Shown here one piece after another: positions 28,365 through 36,135 of a stretch of DNA of 36,250 bases. Location of the stretch: the NCBI GenBank assembly GCA_022844485.1, contig JALHLQ010000034.1, positions 1 through 36,250 of the forward strand, in the 5' to 3' direction. Position numbers and translations under genes: made by a program. This DNA comes from Xanthobacteraceae bacterium. Its GTDB lineage: Bacteria; Pseudomonadota; Alphaproteobacteria; Rhizobiales; Xanthobacteraceae. Every line of letters begins with the position of its first letter. Within the stretch, counting starts at the first letter, position 1. Below the pieces are notes generated by a model. That model ran no database searches and was not told where the DNA came from. It was given only the letters and a program-made list of their open reading frames with translations.

Positions 28365-29429
28365 ATGTATCGCGTCATCGCCACGATCTGCGCCGCTTTG
28401 AGCATCGTTGCACCGGCGGCGGCGAATACGCCAGCGCCGGCCAAGAGCGCCGCCGCGGCGCCGGCCAAGCTTGAGGCCTCCGTCGAGGGCGTGCAGAAAT
28501 GGATCTACGCCTATCGATTGAAGCCCGAGCCCACGCGGGTGCCGGCGGCGGTGCGGGCGATGGCGCAGATCGGCGTTCTCAAGGACCCCGAAGCGTCCGG
28601 CATTTACATCGGCTTTGTCGCCGGCGTGCTCGGCTCGAACCCAAAACTCGCGGAACAGCTCGTCGACAAGATGCTGCCGATCGCGCCCGAGGCCGAATGG
28701 GCCGTCGTTCGTGCCATCGCCTATTCCGGCCTGCCGAGCTGGAAGCGGCTGATGGGCAAATTCGCCGGCCGCATCCCGACCCGCAGGGTGATGATCGACA
28801 AGCACCTCTCCGGTCAGCTCCCGACGCTCGATGAGATCGCGCTCGAGAAAAAGAGCCCCGCCTTCATGGAGCAGGTGCGCGGCTATTTCTCCTTCGGCGA
28901 GAAGCAGGCGCCGGCGCCGGTGACGACCTTCGAGACCAGTCCCGAGCTTCTCGACACGCTGTGGGGCTACTATTTCGCCACCGGCTCGCACGCCCCGATC
29001 CTGCGCATGGTGACGCTCCTGCCCTGGTCGAAGGACAACGAGAGCATCGAGAAACTCACCGTGGGCAACATGGCGAAGTTCACCCTTGCGAGCAATGGCG
29101 CGCGCGACATGAAGCTGCTCGCGATCCTGAAAGGCACAGCGCCGCATCAGCCGAAAGAGATCAAGCCGGCCCTGGCCGAAGTCATCGAGGCTGCGGAAAC
29201 CGTCGAGATCGCGCGCATTCGCCGCGAGGCGCGCGCCTCGCTGGAGGAGTTGCAGCGCAAAGGACCCAACTCCCGCCGCAACATGGCTTGGTGGGGCCGC
29301 GTCGGCGAAGGGGCGATCGCGCTCGGCTGCATCGCCGCCGCGGCAACCGGACAGGTACAGCTCGGATTGCCTTGCGTGATCGGCGGGGCCGCATCGTCCG
29401 CGGCGCTGAAGTTCTGGAGCTCGCCCTGA
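28365..29429 (+). CDS. Exported hypothetical protein, mostly helical
   Basis: 354-residue protein I do not recognise. The N-terminus is a signal peptide (MYRVIATICAALSIVAPAAANT) followed by an Ala/Pro/Lys linker to about residue 45. The body (45-310) is predicted helical with charged and aromatic residues, and includes an RRNMAWWGRVGEG segment before two hydrophobic Gly/Ala-rich stretches (about 312-352) that could insert in a membrane. ATG 28365 has GGAGGGGG directly upstream; a GTG at 28353 is in frame but less likely. It lies between purF and a short-chain dehydrogenase on the same strand. Base composition resembles its neighbours, so recent transfer is not indicated. Confidence 0.7.
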   Translation: MYRVIATICAALSIVAPAAANTPAPAKSAAAAPAKLEASVEGVQKWIYAYRLKPEPTRVPAAVRAMAQIGVLKDPEASGIYIGFVAGVLGSNPKLAEQLVDKMLPIAPEAEWAVVRAIAYSGLPSWKRLMGKFAGRIPTRRVMIDKHLSGQLPTLDEIALEKKSPAFMEQVRGYFSFGEKQAPAPVTTFETSPELLDTLWGYYFATGSHAPILRMVTLLPWSKDNESIEKLTVGNMAKFTLASNGARDMKLLAILKGTAPHQPKEIKPALAEVIEAAETVEIARIRREARASLEELQRKGPNSRRNMAWWGRVGEGAIALGCIAAAATGQVQLGLPCVIGGAASSAALKFWSSP

Positions 29430-29468
29430 CAGCTTGACGCTCCAAATGCCCCGTGCTTGGGGAGCCGG

Positions 29469-30221
29469 ATGGCGAACCCACCCGCACAACCGCTGGCCGG
29501 ACGAATCGCCCTGGTGACCGGCGCATCGCGCGGCATCGGTGCCGCCACCGCGCTCGCGCTTGCGCAAGCCGGCGCCCATATCGTGGCCACGGCGCGCACC
29601 GTCGGCGCACTCGAGGAGCTGGACGACGAGATCCGCAAGGTGGGCGGCACGGCGACTCTGGTGCCGCTCGACATGCGCGACCATGACGGGCTCGCGCGTC
29701 TCGGTGCGACGCTGCACGATCGCTATCACCGGCTCGACGTGCTGGTCGGAAACGCCGCCATCCTCGGCCCGATCTCGCCGCTTGGCCATGTCGAGCCGAA
29801 AGCCTGGGACGAGGTGATGGCGATCAATCTCACGTCGAACTGGCAGCTTATCCGCTGCATGGACCCGCTGTTGAAACTGGCCGATGCCGGCCGCGCGGTC
29901 TTCGTCTCCTCGGGCGCGGCCACCAACATCCACGCTTACTGGGGTCCCTACTCCGTGTCCAAAGCCGCGCTGAACACGCTCGCGCGCATCTATGCGGCGG
30001 AGACTGCGTCAAGCCGCGTCCGCGTGAACTTGTTCAATCCCGGGCCGACGCGCACGCGCATGCGCGCGCAAGCGATGCCCGGAGAGGATCCGATGACGCT
30101 CGACACGCCGGAGATGATCGCGGAGAAGATCGTCGCGCTGTGCCTGCCGAGCTTCAACGAGACAGGAATGCTCTACGACTATCCGCAGAAGAAGCTCCTG
30201 TCCTTTCGCGCGCCGGAGTGA
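29469..30221 (+). CDS. Short-chain dehydrogenase/reductase (YciK-like)
   Basis: 250-residue classical SDR. The nucleotide-binding TGASRGIGAATALAL motif (about 17-31), the NNAG-equivalent GNAAILGPI, the catalytic Ser in VFVSSGAA, and YSVSK (Tyr and Lys) are all present, followed by NPGPTRTRMRAQAMPGE. An NADP preference is suggested by the Arg after the glycine motif, which is inference. The substrate is unknown. ATG 29469 has GGGGAGCCGG upstream; a TTG at 29457 is an alternative. It is the last gene of the plus-strand run and converges on der across a 136-bp gap with a palindrome. Confidence 0.85.
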   Translation: MANPPAQPLAGRIALVTGASRGIGAATALALAQAGAHIVATARTVGALEELDDEIRKVGGTATLVPLDMRDHDGLARLGATLHDRYHRLDVLVGNAAILGPISPLGHVEPKAWDEVMAINLTSNWQLIRCMDPLLKLADAGRAVFVSSGAATNIHAYWGPYSVSKAALNTLARIYAAETASSRVRVNLFNPGPTRTRMRAQAMPGEDPMTLDTPEMIAEKIVALCLPSFNETGMLYDYPQKKLLSFRAPE

Positions 30222-30255
30222 ACCGGTGTTCGGCTGAGCATTCCCGACGCAGCCT

Positions 30256-30305
30256 GGAACGAGCGCAGCGAATTCCGGGACGATTGTCCCCGGCTTTCGC
30301 GTTCC
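30256..30305. terminator. Palindromic element between convergent genes, possible bidirectional terminator
   Basis: CCGGGAC (30275-30281) pairs with GTCCCCGG (30286-30293, one bulged C) around a 4-base loop, and GGAACG (30256-30261) faces CGTTCC (30300-30305) outside it. It lies between the convergent SDR gene and der, where a terminator is expected. There is no clean T run, so it may instead be a REP-like repeat or act in both roles. Confidence 0.4.
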
Positions 30306-30357
30306 GCTCAAGCCAGGCTACTTTCTGCGCTTGGGCCGCGGCACGTCCCTGCCCGCA

Positions 30358-31743
30358 TCACCGCTTCCGCGCATACGGATTCTCCTTCTCCCGCAAGGTC
30401 AGCCGGATGGGCGTCCCGGGGAGATCAAACGCCTCACGCAATCCGTTCACGAGGTAGCGCGTATAGGCTTCGGGCACCGCGTCCGCGCGCGTGCAGAACA
30501 CGACGAAGCTCGGCGGGCGCGCCTTCGGCTGCGTCATGTAGTTGAGCTTCAAGCGGCGTCCGGACACGGCGGGCGGCGGGTGCTCCGCAACCGCATCGGT
30601 GAGAAAACGGTTGAGCCGGCTCGTCGGCACGCGCCGGTTCCAGACGGCGTGCGCGGCGATGACGGCTTGCATCAGGCGGTCCAACCCTTCGCCAGTGAGC
30701 CCGGACACGGCGACCACGGGCACGCCTTTGACCTGCGGCAGCCAGTGATCCACCTCGCCGCGCAGCCGCGCCAGCGCTCCGGGCGAGGGCTCTTTCAGAT
30801 CCCATTTGCTGATTCCGATCACGAGCGCCCTGCCCTCGCGCACGACAAGATCGGCAATGCGCAAGTCCTGTTCCTCGAACGGACGCTCGGCATCCATCAG
30901 CACGATGACGACTTCGGCAAAGCGCACCGCGTTAAGCGCATCCGCCACGGCGAGCTTTTCGAGCTTTCCGTCGACCTTGGCGCGGCGGCGGATCCCGGCG
31001 GTGTCGAACATGTGGAATTCGTGTCCGTTCCAATGCAGCGGAACGGAGATCGAGTCGCGCGTGATCCCGGACTCCGGTCCGGTCAGCAATCGCTCTTCGC
31101 CGAGAAGCCTGTTGATCAGCGTGGACTTCCCCGCATTCGGCCGCCCGATGACGGCGACGCGAATGGGGCGAGCGGTTTCCTGCAGGCGGTCCTGCTCGGC
31201 CTCGAGTTCCTCCTCGAGCACCTCCTCCTCGCTCGGCGTCGTCGTCTCCTCGGGCAGAGCGGCGCGGAGTGCGTCATAGAGGTCCGCGAGGCCCTCGCCG
31301 TGCTCGGCCGACACCGATACCGGCTCACCCAATCCCAGTTCGAAGGCCTCGAGCGCGCCGGCCACGGCCGCGCGTCCCTCGCTCTTGTTGGCCACGACGA
31401 TCGCGGGCCTGCCGGAACGGCGCACCAACTCGGCAAAAGTCCGGTCATCCGGAACGAGACCGGCGCGCGCGTCGATCATGAAAAGCACGGCATCGGATTC
31501 GGCAATGGCGGCCTGTGTTTGCGCGCGCATGCGGCCGGACAGACTGGCCGCCGGCGTGTCTTCGAGGCCTGCCGTATCGATCACCGTGAACTCGAGATCG
31601 CCGAGCCGCGCCGCGCCGGCGCGGCGGTCGCGCGTCACGCCAGGCTGATCGTCGACGAGGGCGAGGCGCCGGCCGACGAGCCGGTTGAAGAGCGTCGATT
31701 TTCCGACATTCGGCCGCCCGACAATGGCAACGGTGAAGCTCAT
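30358..31743 (-). CDS. der: Ribosome-associated GTPase Der
   Basis: 461-residue double GTPase (EngA) required for 50S subunit maturation. The first P-loop is GRPNVGKST near residue 9 and the second is GRPNAGKST at about 200-208; each is followed by its DTAG switch ([18 protein letters not shown]) and its NKxD-like box (NKSE, SKWD). The linker between the G domains is acidic. A KH-like C-terminal domain follows (about 365-455) and ends in a basic tail. In the minus-strand run it follows a small lipoprotein gene, with a palindromic repeat between them. Length is close to E. coli Der (490). Confidence 0.97.
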   Translation of the reverse strand: MSFTVAIVGRPNVGKSTLFNRLVGRRLALVDDQPGVTRDRRAGAARLGDLEFTVIDTAGLEDTPAASLSGRMRAQTQAAIAESDAVLFMIDARAGLVPDDRTFAELVRRSGRPAIVVANKSEGRAAVAGALEAFELGLGEPVSVSAEHGEGLADLYDALRAALPEETTTPSEEEVLEEELEAEQDRLQETARPIRVAVIGRPNAGKSTLINRLLGEERLLTGPESGITRDSISVPLHWNGHEFHMFDTAGIRRRAKVDGKLEKLAVADALNAVRFAEVVIVLMDAERPFEEQDLRIADLVVREGRALVIGISKWDLKEPSPGALARLRGEVDHWLPQVKGVPVVAVSGLTGEGLDRLMQAVIAAHAVWNRRVPTSRLNRFLTDAVAEHPPPAVSGRRLKLNYMTQPKARPPSFVVFCTRADAVPEAYTRYLVNGLREAFDLPGTPIRLTLREKENPYARKR

Positions 31744-31760
31744 GCAGACGGCTTTTGTTT

Positions 31761-31803
31761 GAGCAAGACCGAAAACCGGTGCCCGCTATTCCGGATCATG
31801 TCC
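31761..31803. repeat. Interspersed palindromic element, second copy
   Basis: The sequence between der and the lipoprotein gene contains GAGCAAGACC then GAAAACCGGTGCCCGCTATT and CCGGATCATG. Read on the minus strand it has a CATGATCCGGAA arm and a GGGCACCGGTTTTC core, the same plan as the copy at 11641-11690 (arms carrying GAGCA, core GGG-ACCGGTT). It is less perfect than that copy. It would form a hairpin in the transcript ahead of der. Confidence 0.6.
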
Positions 31804-31822
31804 GACGACGCCTGACGATGCG

Positions 31823-32302
31823 CTATTGCACCCGCTGTGGCGGGGGGGCGGGCCAGGCGGGGGTCTGCTGCGATTGCTGCGGCCAAGGGGCGGGGTCTTG
31901 GGAGGGCGGCTGCCACGGCGTCTCTTGCGGCGCCGGCGCGGACCGGGCGGGCTGGGCCGGCTGGGCCTGCCGCGGCGGCTTCGGCCGCGCTTGCGTCTGC
32001 GCCTTGGGCTGGGCTTTCGGCTTCTGCGCCTCGGGAGCGGGTTGGGGAGCGGCCGCCTGCGGCGCCGAGGCGATCGGGTCGGGCTGCTGGGCGCCCTTCA
32101 TCAGTTCGGGCGGCACGCCCTGCGACACGCCCGGAACGCCTTCAGGGAAAACCGGCTTGCGCTCGCCCTGCAGTTTGGTCTTGGCGTCGCCGAAGGGATT
32201 GATATCGGCGATGCTGTCCAGCAACGCCGTCGTCTCGCATCCACCGAGCGAGAGCGACACCAAGAGCACCATGGCCAGCCTCGAGCATTGACGGCTTTTC
32301 AT
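31823..32302 (-). CDS. Small lipoprotein with Pro/Gln-rich tail
   Basis: 159-residue predicted lipoprotein: a signal peptide with lipobox LSLGGC gives lipidation at Cys22. The next 50 residues include LLDSIADINPFGDAKTKLQG and ERKPVFPEGVPGVSQGVP, and the final 90 residues are low-complexity Pro, Gln and Ala. The G-E-R-x-P-V-x stretch resembles the N-terminal linker of BamB, and the gene sits between the yfgM-like gene and der where bamB is often found, but there is no beta-propeller. ATG 32302 has GGGAAGGGG upstream; the gene begins two bases after its neighbour's stop. The function is not known; a BamB remnant or an unrelated lipoprotein are both possible. Confidence 0.7.
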   Translation of the reverse strand: MKSRQCSRLAMVLLVSLSLGGCETTALLDSIADINPFGDAKTKLQGERKPVFPEGVPGVSQGVPPELMKGAQQPDPIASAPQAAAPQPAPEAQKPKAQPKAQTQARPKPPRQAQPAQPARSAPAPQETPWQPPSQDPAPWPQQSQQTPAWPAPPPQRVQ

Positions 32303-32304
32303 GC

Positions 32305-32961
32305 TCACCCCTTCCCGACCGCGGGCGCGCCGGATGCAAGCACCTCCACCCGCGCCCGGGTGTTCGGCGGCGTCTCCGGATCGGTGACGATCAAGTCCAC
32401 CCACTTGCGCGTGGCGGCGGCGTCGCCGGCGCGCCAGGCTGACAGCGCCATCAACTCCCGCGCCGTGTGACGAAACGGACGGCCGCCGGCGGTCAGCGGC
32501 TCGAGCCGCTTCTGCATCTCGTCGAGCGAGGCCGAGTCGACCAGCAGAAGCCCCGCGCGCACGGCGGCGAGATCGCGCATGGCCGGGCTTTGGCCGCCAT
32601 CGGCTGCAATCGCGTCGTAGAGCTTCACCGCAGCGGGCCGATCCTTCTCGGCCAGCTCAGCCGCCTCGCGGAATCGGGCCAGCAGCCGGTAGCCGGAGGT
32701 GCCTTCGGCAATGATGCGCTCGAAGGCAGAGACCGCCTCCGCGGACTTGCCCTCGTCCGCAAGTTTTACTGCAGCCTCGAAGGCCGCCCCTGATTGCGCG
32801 GCCTGCCGCGTTTGGTTCCACTCCCAGGCGCGCCAGCCGCCGATGCCGGCAACGATAAGGATCGCGACCGCAATAGCGATGCCGCCATAACGGTCCCAAA
32901 GCTTCTTCAGGCGCTCGCGGCGGACTTCTTCGTCGACTTCACGCAGAATAGGATCGGACAC
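32305..32961 (-). CDS. YfgM-like TPR membrane protein
   Basis: 218-residue protein with an N-terminal cytoplasmic stretch (SDPILREVDEEVRRERLKKL), one membrane helix (about 26-47, IAIAVAILIVAGIGGWRAW) and a periplasmic TPR-like helical domain. This is the architecture of YfgM, an ancillary subunit at the SecYEG translocon that links to periplasmic chaperones in E. coli; the assignment is by resemblance and position. Alternating Ala-rich helices (VSAFERIIAEGTSGYRLLA) fit TPR repeats. It is 88 bases downstream of panB on the same strand, with a promoter candidate in that gap, and is followed by the lipoprotein gene with a two-base gap. Confidence 0.82.
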   Translation of the reverse strand: MSDPILREVDEEVRRERLKKLWDRYGGIAIAVAILIVAGIGGWRAWEWNQTRQAAQSGAAFEAAVKLADEGKSAEAVSAFERIIAEGTSGYRLLARFREAAELAEKDRPAAVKLYDAIAADGGQSPAMRDLAAVRAGLLLVDSASLDEMQKRLEPLTAGGRPFRHTARELMALSAWRAGDAAATRKWVDLIVTDPETPPNTRARVEVLASGAPAVGKG

Positions 32962-33012
32962 TCGAACCTCATGGACCCGTGGGCCGTGCCAAGCCTTTAG
33001 CGGGGCCTGGAT

Positions 33013-33041
33013 AAAATAGCGATAGGGCGCGCCCGTGGCAA
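33013..33041 (-). promoter_or_regulatory. Putative promoter of the yfgM-like/lipoprotein/der run
   Basis: On the minus strand TTGCCA (complement of 33036-33041) and TATTTT (complement of 33013-33018) are separated by 17 bases, between the panB stop and the yfgM-like start. The spacer contains a perfect GGGCGCGCCC palindrome, which could be coincidental in GC-rich DNA. A leader of about 45 bases would result. Confidence 0.4.
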
Positions 33042-33049
33042 AGCGGCCC

Positions 33050-33868
33050 CTATTTCTTCATCCCATACGTGTGTTCAGGGCCGGGAAAAGTGCGCGCCTT
33101 GACCTCCGATGCGTAGGCGGCGATCGCCTCCCCGATCGAGGGGCCCAGTTGGGCGAAGCGTTTGACGAATTTCGGCACGCGCGGCGACAGCCCGAGCATG
33201 TCTTCCAGCACGAGGATCTGCCCGTCGCAGGCCGGGCTTGCGCCGATGCCGATGGTCGGGATCGCCACATTGGCGGTGATGCGCCGCGCGAGCGGCTCGG
33301 AGATCGCTTCGAGGACCACCGAGAACGCGCCGGCATGCGCGACCGCCATCGCATCCGCCTCGATCACGTCCCATTCGTCTTCGCTGCGCCCCTGCGCGCG
33401 GAAGGAGCCGAGCACGTTGATCGCCTGCGGCGTCAGTCCGACATGGCCCATCACCGGGATGCCACGCTCGACCAGGAAGGCGATGATGTCGGCCATGCGC
33501 TTTCCGCCCTCGAGCTTGATCGCGCCGCAGCCGGTCTCCTTCAAGACCCGCGCTGCGCTGGCGAAAGCCTGCTCCTTCGAGGCCTCGTAGGAGCCGAACG
33601 GCAGGTCCACCACCACCAGCGCGCGGCGGGACCCGCGCATCACGGCAAGTCCCTGCAGGATCATCATGTCGAGCGTGACCGGCACGGTGGTCTCGAGCCC
33701 GTGCATCACCATGCCGAGCGAGTCGCCTACCAGGATGACGTCGCAATGCTGATCGACCAGGCGCGCCGTATGCGCGTGATAGGAGGTCAGCGAGACAATC
33801 GGCTCGCCGCCTTTGCGCGCGCGGATATCCGGGGCGGTAAGACGTCTGACTTCGGCCTGCACGGACAT
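33050..33868 (-). CDS. panB: 3-methyl-2-oxobutanoate hydroxymethyltransferase
   Basis: 272-residue enzyme transferring a hydroxymethyl group from 5,10-methylene-THF to ketoisovalerate, the first step of pantothenate synthesis. The metal and substrate ligands are visible in [34 protein letters not shown] and MGHVGLTPQ, with [21 protein letters not shown] near residues 205-225. The start abuts the stop codon of the nnrU-like gene with no gap and has GAGGGTGAG upstream, implying coupling. panC is not in the window. The C-terminus ends PEHTYGMKK, as in many alphaproteobacterial PanB. Confidence 0.96.
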   Translation of the reverse strand: MSVQAEVRRLTAPDIRARKGGEPIVSLTSYHAHTARLVDQHCDVILVGDSLGMVMHGLETTVPVTLDMMILQGLAVMRGSRRALVVVDLPFGSYEASKEQAFASAARVLKETGCGAIKLEGGKRMADIIAFLVERGIPVMGHVGLTPQAINVLGSFRAQGRSEDEWDVIEADAMAVAHAGAFSVVLEAISEPLARRITANVAIPTIGIGASPACDGQILVLEDMLGLSPRVPKFVKRFAQLGPSIGEAIAAYASEVKARTFPGPEHTYGMKK

Positions 33869-34459
33869 TCAGCTCACCCTCAAGATGGCCGGCACGCCGA
33901 TGACGAGCGGATGGAACACAAACACGAGGGCGAGATACACGATGGTGCCGGCGACGACCGCGATCACGTCATTCCTCCACCCGCCGACCGGAATCGGCGG
34001 CGCGCCGGGATCGGTGCGCGACTTGAGCGAGATGCGGTCGAACACCGCCCAGGCGAGTATGCCGCCGAACAGGATGATGGAGCCGAGATCGCCGTTCGAC
34101 AGCAGATGCGCGACCGCCCACAGCTTCACGCCGGCCAGCATCGGGTGCTTGAGCTTGCGCTTGATCTCGCCGGGACTATAGGCGGCGACGACCATGATGA
34201 TCGCCGGCCAGTTGAGGAGGAGCGCGACATGGCTCATCCACAGGGGCGGCGACCACACGGGGATCATGCCGCTCGCGCGATAGATGCCGAAGCCGTAGCC
34301 GATCAGAAGAATGCCGGCGAGCGAGGCCAGCGCGTAGAGGCCCTTGTAGGGCGTTTCGCCGAGCCGGGAGATCAGATCGGACCGCAGCTTGCGCTGCGTC
34401 GTCACCCCATGCGCGCCGACGAACAGCGCAAGCCCGACCAGCATGATTGCGAGACCCAT
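33869..34459 (-). CDS. NnrU family membrane protein
   Basis: 196-residue protein with five or six predicted membrane segments and the NnrU-like HGVTTQRKLRSDLISRLG loop after the first helix, then GLYALASLAGILLIGYGFG and the HPMLAGVKLWAVAHLLSNGD block. NnrU was named for a role near denitrification genes, but most homologues have no such context, and here it sits with panB. ATG 34459 has GGGAGGCGG at good spacing; the frame is open upstream to 34570 but the extension is not membrane-like. Relation to the isoprenylcysteine methyltransferase-like fold has been proposed for the family; this is not shown here. Confidence 0.85.
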   Translation of the reverse strand: MGLAIMLVGLALFVGAHGVTTQRKLRSDLISRLGETPYKGLYALASLAGILLIGYGFGIYRASGMIPVWSPPLWMSHVALLLNWPAIIMVVAAYSPGEIKRKLKHPMLAGVKLWAVAHLLSNGDLGSIILFGGILAWAVFDRISLKSRTDPGAPPIPVGGWRNDVIAVVAGTIVYLALVFVFHPLVIGVPAILRVS

Positions 34460-35090
34460 GTCCGCCTCCCGGTTCGCTGCAACGACTAGTCGCCTTGGCT
34501 GGCGGAAGCAAGGAAGCAGGCCATCGCCTCGCTCAATCGTTCGGCGGGTGCTGTCGCAAGGCGTCGACAAATGCCTTTTCCAACCCCGGCGGCGTTTCGC
34601 CTCCGGGGTTTACGATTGTCCCCCTCTTGCGACCATGAGGGGGGCGGAGCGCCGAAAGGCGCGTGATCGTAACGTGTGGCCTGCGCTTGCGAGGCGCTGG
34701 CCGCGCGCTTGTGCGAAAGCGCGCTCGCCTGTCGGCGCTCCGACAGCGGCGTCTTATGACCTCGAGACCGTGCTTCCTGGGACGAGGCGGATCGGCTCTT
34801 CGCCGCCCTGAGCACGGAAGCTTTCGGCTTCCGCTCACCAGTCGCCAGTCCAGCCATTGAAGGCAGAACCCCATAGTGGGCCCGGACGGTTGACCCCGAG
34901 GCCACCCGAGTGCCCAGGCTGACGAGGCCCAGGCCCGCAGGCGCCGCATCTTGCTCCATCTTCCGAACGTCACCGGTTGACGCCCCTCAATGAGCAAGAC
35001 GCATGGAGGGAAGCAGAGCCAGGGGCCGAGGCGCAAGAGAAAGGGATTCTTTTTTTCGTAAAGCATTCCAAAGCCCGCGCGAGCGGCGGC
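34460..35090. other. Gene-poor, hairpin-rich stretch (candidate structured RNA or repeat)
   Basis: I see no convincing gene in these 631 bp. Open frames on both strands encode Arg/Ser/Pro-rich sequence with no recognised domain. Strong inverted repeats occur: 34582-34610 (12 of 13 pairs, loop TTT), 34703-34724 (8 bp, with an outer GCGAG/CTCGC at 34689 and 34724), 34729-34746 (CTGTCGG/CCGACAG), 34768-34817 (CCGTGCT/AGCACGG) enclosing GGCGG/CCGCC, and 34815-34833 (CGGAAGC/GCTTCCG). Such density suggests a structured RNA or an interspersed intergenic element. I could not match it to 6S RNA, tmRNA, RNase P RNA or SRP RNA by their best-known motifs. Confidence 0.4.
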
Positions 35091-35939
35091 TCAGCCCATC
35101 TCGGCGTCCGCGGTCCAATCATAGGTCCCCTGGTCGCGCTCGCGCACCGCCTGCTTCCAGCCGACGGTCTCCGCGCGGCGCTTGAACGCCAGCCCTTCGG
35201 GCGAGTGACGCGTGATCCCGTCGAACACGGTCGCGATCATCTGCGTCGTGCGGAGCCCCATGTTCTCGAGCGCCTGGTTGATCATCAGCTTCTGCATCAT
35301 GAGCTGATTGACCGGCACGCCCGCCATGCGTTCGGCGAGCCGCTCCACCTCGGCGTCGAGGTCCGCCGCAGGCACGGCTTTGAGCACAAGCCCCATGCGC
35401 TCCGCCTCGCGGCCATCCACGGTGTCGCCGGTGAAGAGCATGCGCTTGGCTTTTTCCGGACCGAGCCGATAGACCCACATCGCCGGCGTCGGGCAGCCCC
35501 ACACGCGCACCGGCATGTAGCCGATGCGCGCGCTCTCCTCCATGATGACGATGTCGGCGCAGAGCGCGATATCCGAGCCGCCGGCGACGGCGAAGCCGTG
35601 CACCTTGCAGATCACCGGACGGTGCGAGCGGAAGAGCGACATGAAGCATTCCGTGTTGCGCATCATGAAGGCGTAGTCCTTCATCGGGTCCCACGGCATG
35701 TCCTGGATCACCGAATTCTCGCCTCTCGCTTCCGCATAGAAGGCGAGATCGTAGCCGGCGCAGAAGGCGCGGCCGGCGCCCGCAAGCACGATCACGTGCA
35801 CCTTGGCGTCGCCGTTGGCCTTGGCGACCGCCTCTTCCAGCTCGCGCGGAAGCTGATCGTCGATCGCGTTCAACGCCTCGGGGCGGTTCAGCGTGATGCG
35901 GGCGATGCGCCCGTCGCGTTCGTAGAGCACGCGCGGCAT
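35091..35939 (-). CDS. Crotonase-fold (enoyl-CoA hydratase/isomerase family) protein
   Basis: 282-residue crotonase-superfamily protein. RITLNRPEALNAID (about 15-28), the oxyanion-hole segments GAGRAFCAGYDL and VHGFAVAGGSDIALCADI, and the helical C-terminus are clear. The two glutamates that define enoyl-CoA hydratase (rat Glu144 and Glu164) align with Asp123 in AGGSD and Val144 in GYMPVRVWGCPTPAMW, so simple hydration is unlikely; other crotonase reactions use different residues. AGGAGGAG precedes the ATG, and that Shine-Dalgarno can be masked by a hairpin. It stands alone, next to an IS and a structured stretch. The substrate is unknown. Confidence 0.88.
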   Translation of the reverse strand: MPRVLYERDGRIARITLNRPEALNAIDDQLPRELEEAVAKANGDAKVHVIVLAGAGRAFCAGYDLAFYAEARGENSVIQDMPWDPMKDYAFMMRNTECFMSLFRSHRPVICKVHGFAVAGGSDIALCADIVIMEESARIGYMPVRVWGCPTPAMWVYRLGPEKAKRMLFTGDTVDGREAERMGLVLKAVPAADLDAEVERLAERMAGVPVNQLMMQKLMINQALENMGLRTTQMIATVFDGITRHSPEGLAFKRRAETVGWKQAVRERDQGTYDWTADAEMG

Positions 35940-35943
35940 GGGT

Positions 35944-35983
35944 CTCCTCCTGCGAATGAAGCGGGCGACTGTTTCAGGAGGAG
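35944..35983 (-). promoter_or_regulatory. Hairpin able to mask the Shine-Dalgarno of the crotonase gene
   Basis: In the minus-strand transcript CTCCTCCTG (complement of 35975-35983) is a perfect 9-base match to CAGGAGGAG (complement of 35944-35952), with a 22-base loop. The second arm is the Shine-Dalgarno itself, four bases before the ATG at 35939. The pairing would block ribosome entry when formed. The rest of the gap up to the IS (35984-36135) shows no gene and no clear promoter. Confidence 0.5.
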
Positions 35984-36135
35984 GCGATGGAGTCTAGCGT
36001 GTCCAGGCGAGTGCAACACAAAACTCTGTTCCACTTAGCACGCCAAAAACACTCTCTTTGCTTGCTCTCGCGCCGCATCATTCTCCAAATAGATGCGAGC
36101 AACACGAGATGCTGGCCATCTTAAAAGGCCGCTTA

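Noticed and set aside
27096..29933. 945-residue open frame on the minus strand
   Set aside because: It runs antisense across purF, the exported protein gene and part of the SDR gene. The composition is that of a codon-position shadow.
33035..34489. 484-residue open frame on the plus strand
   Set aside because: Antisense to panB and the NnrU-family gene, rich in His/Arg/Asp, no family resemblance.
35005..35040. GGGAAGCAGAGCCAGG resembling the SRP RNA tip
   Set aside because: The conserved GGTCAGG and GGAAGG(A)AGCAGCC arrangement of 4.5S RNA is not present and no matching hairpin forms.
34533..35066. 177-residue open frame (minus) in the hairpin-rich stretch
   Set aside because: No homology recognised, abnormal Arg/Pro/Trp content, no good ribosome-binding site, and alternative frames are equally open. 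It is more likely a by-product of a structured or repeated sequence.
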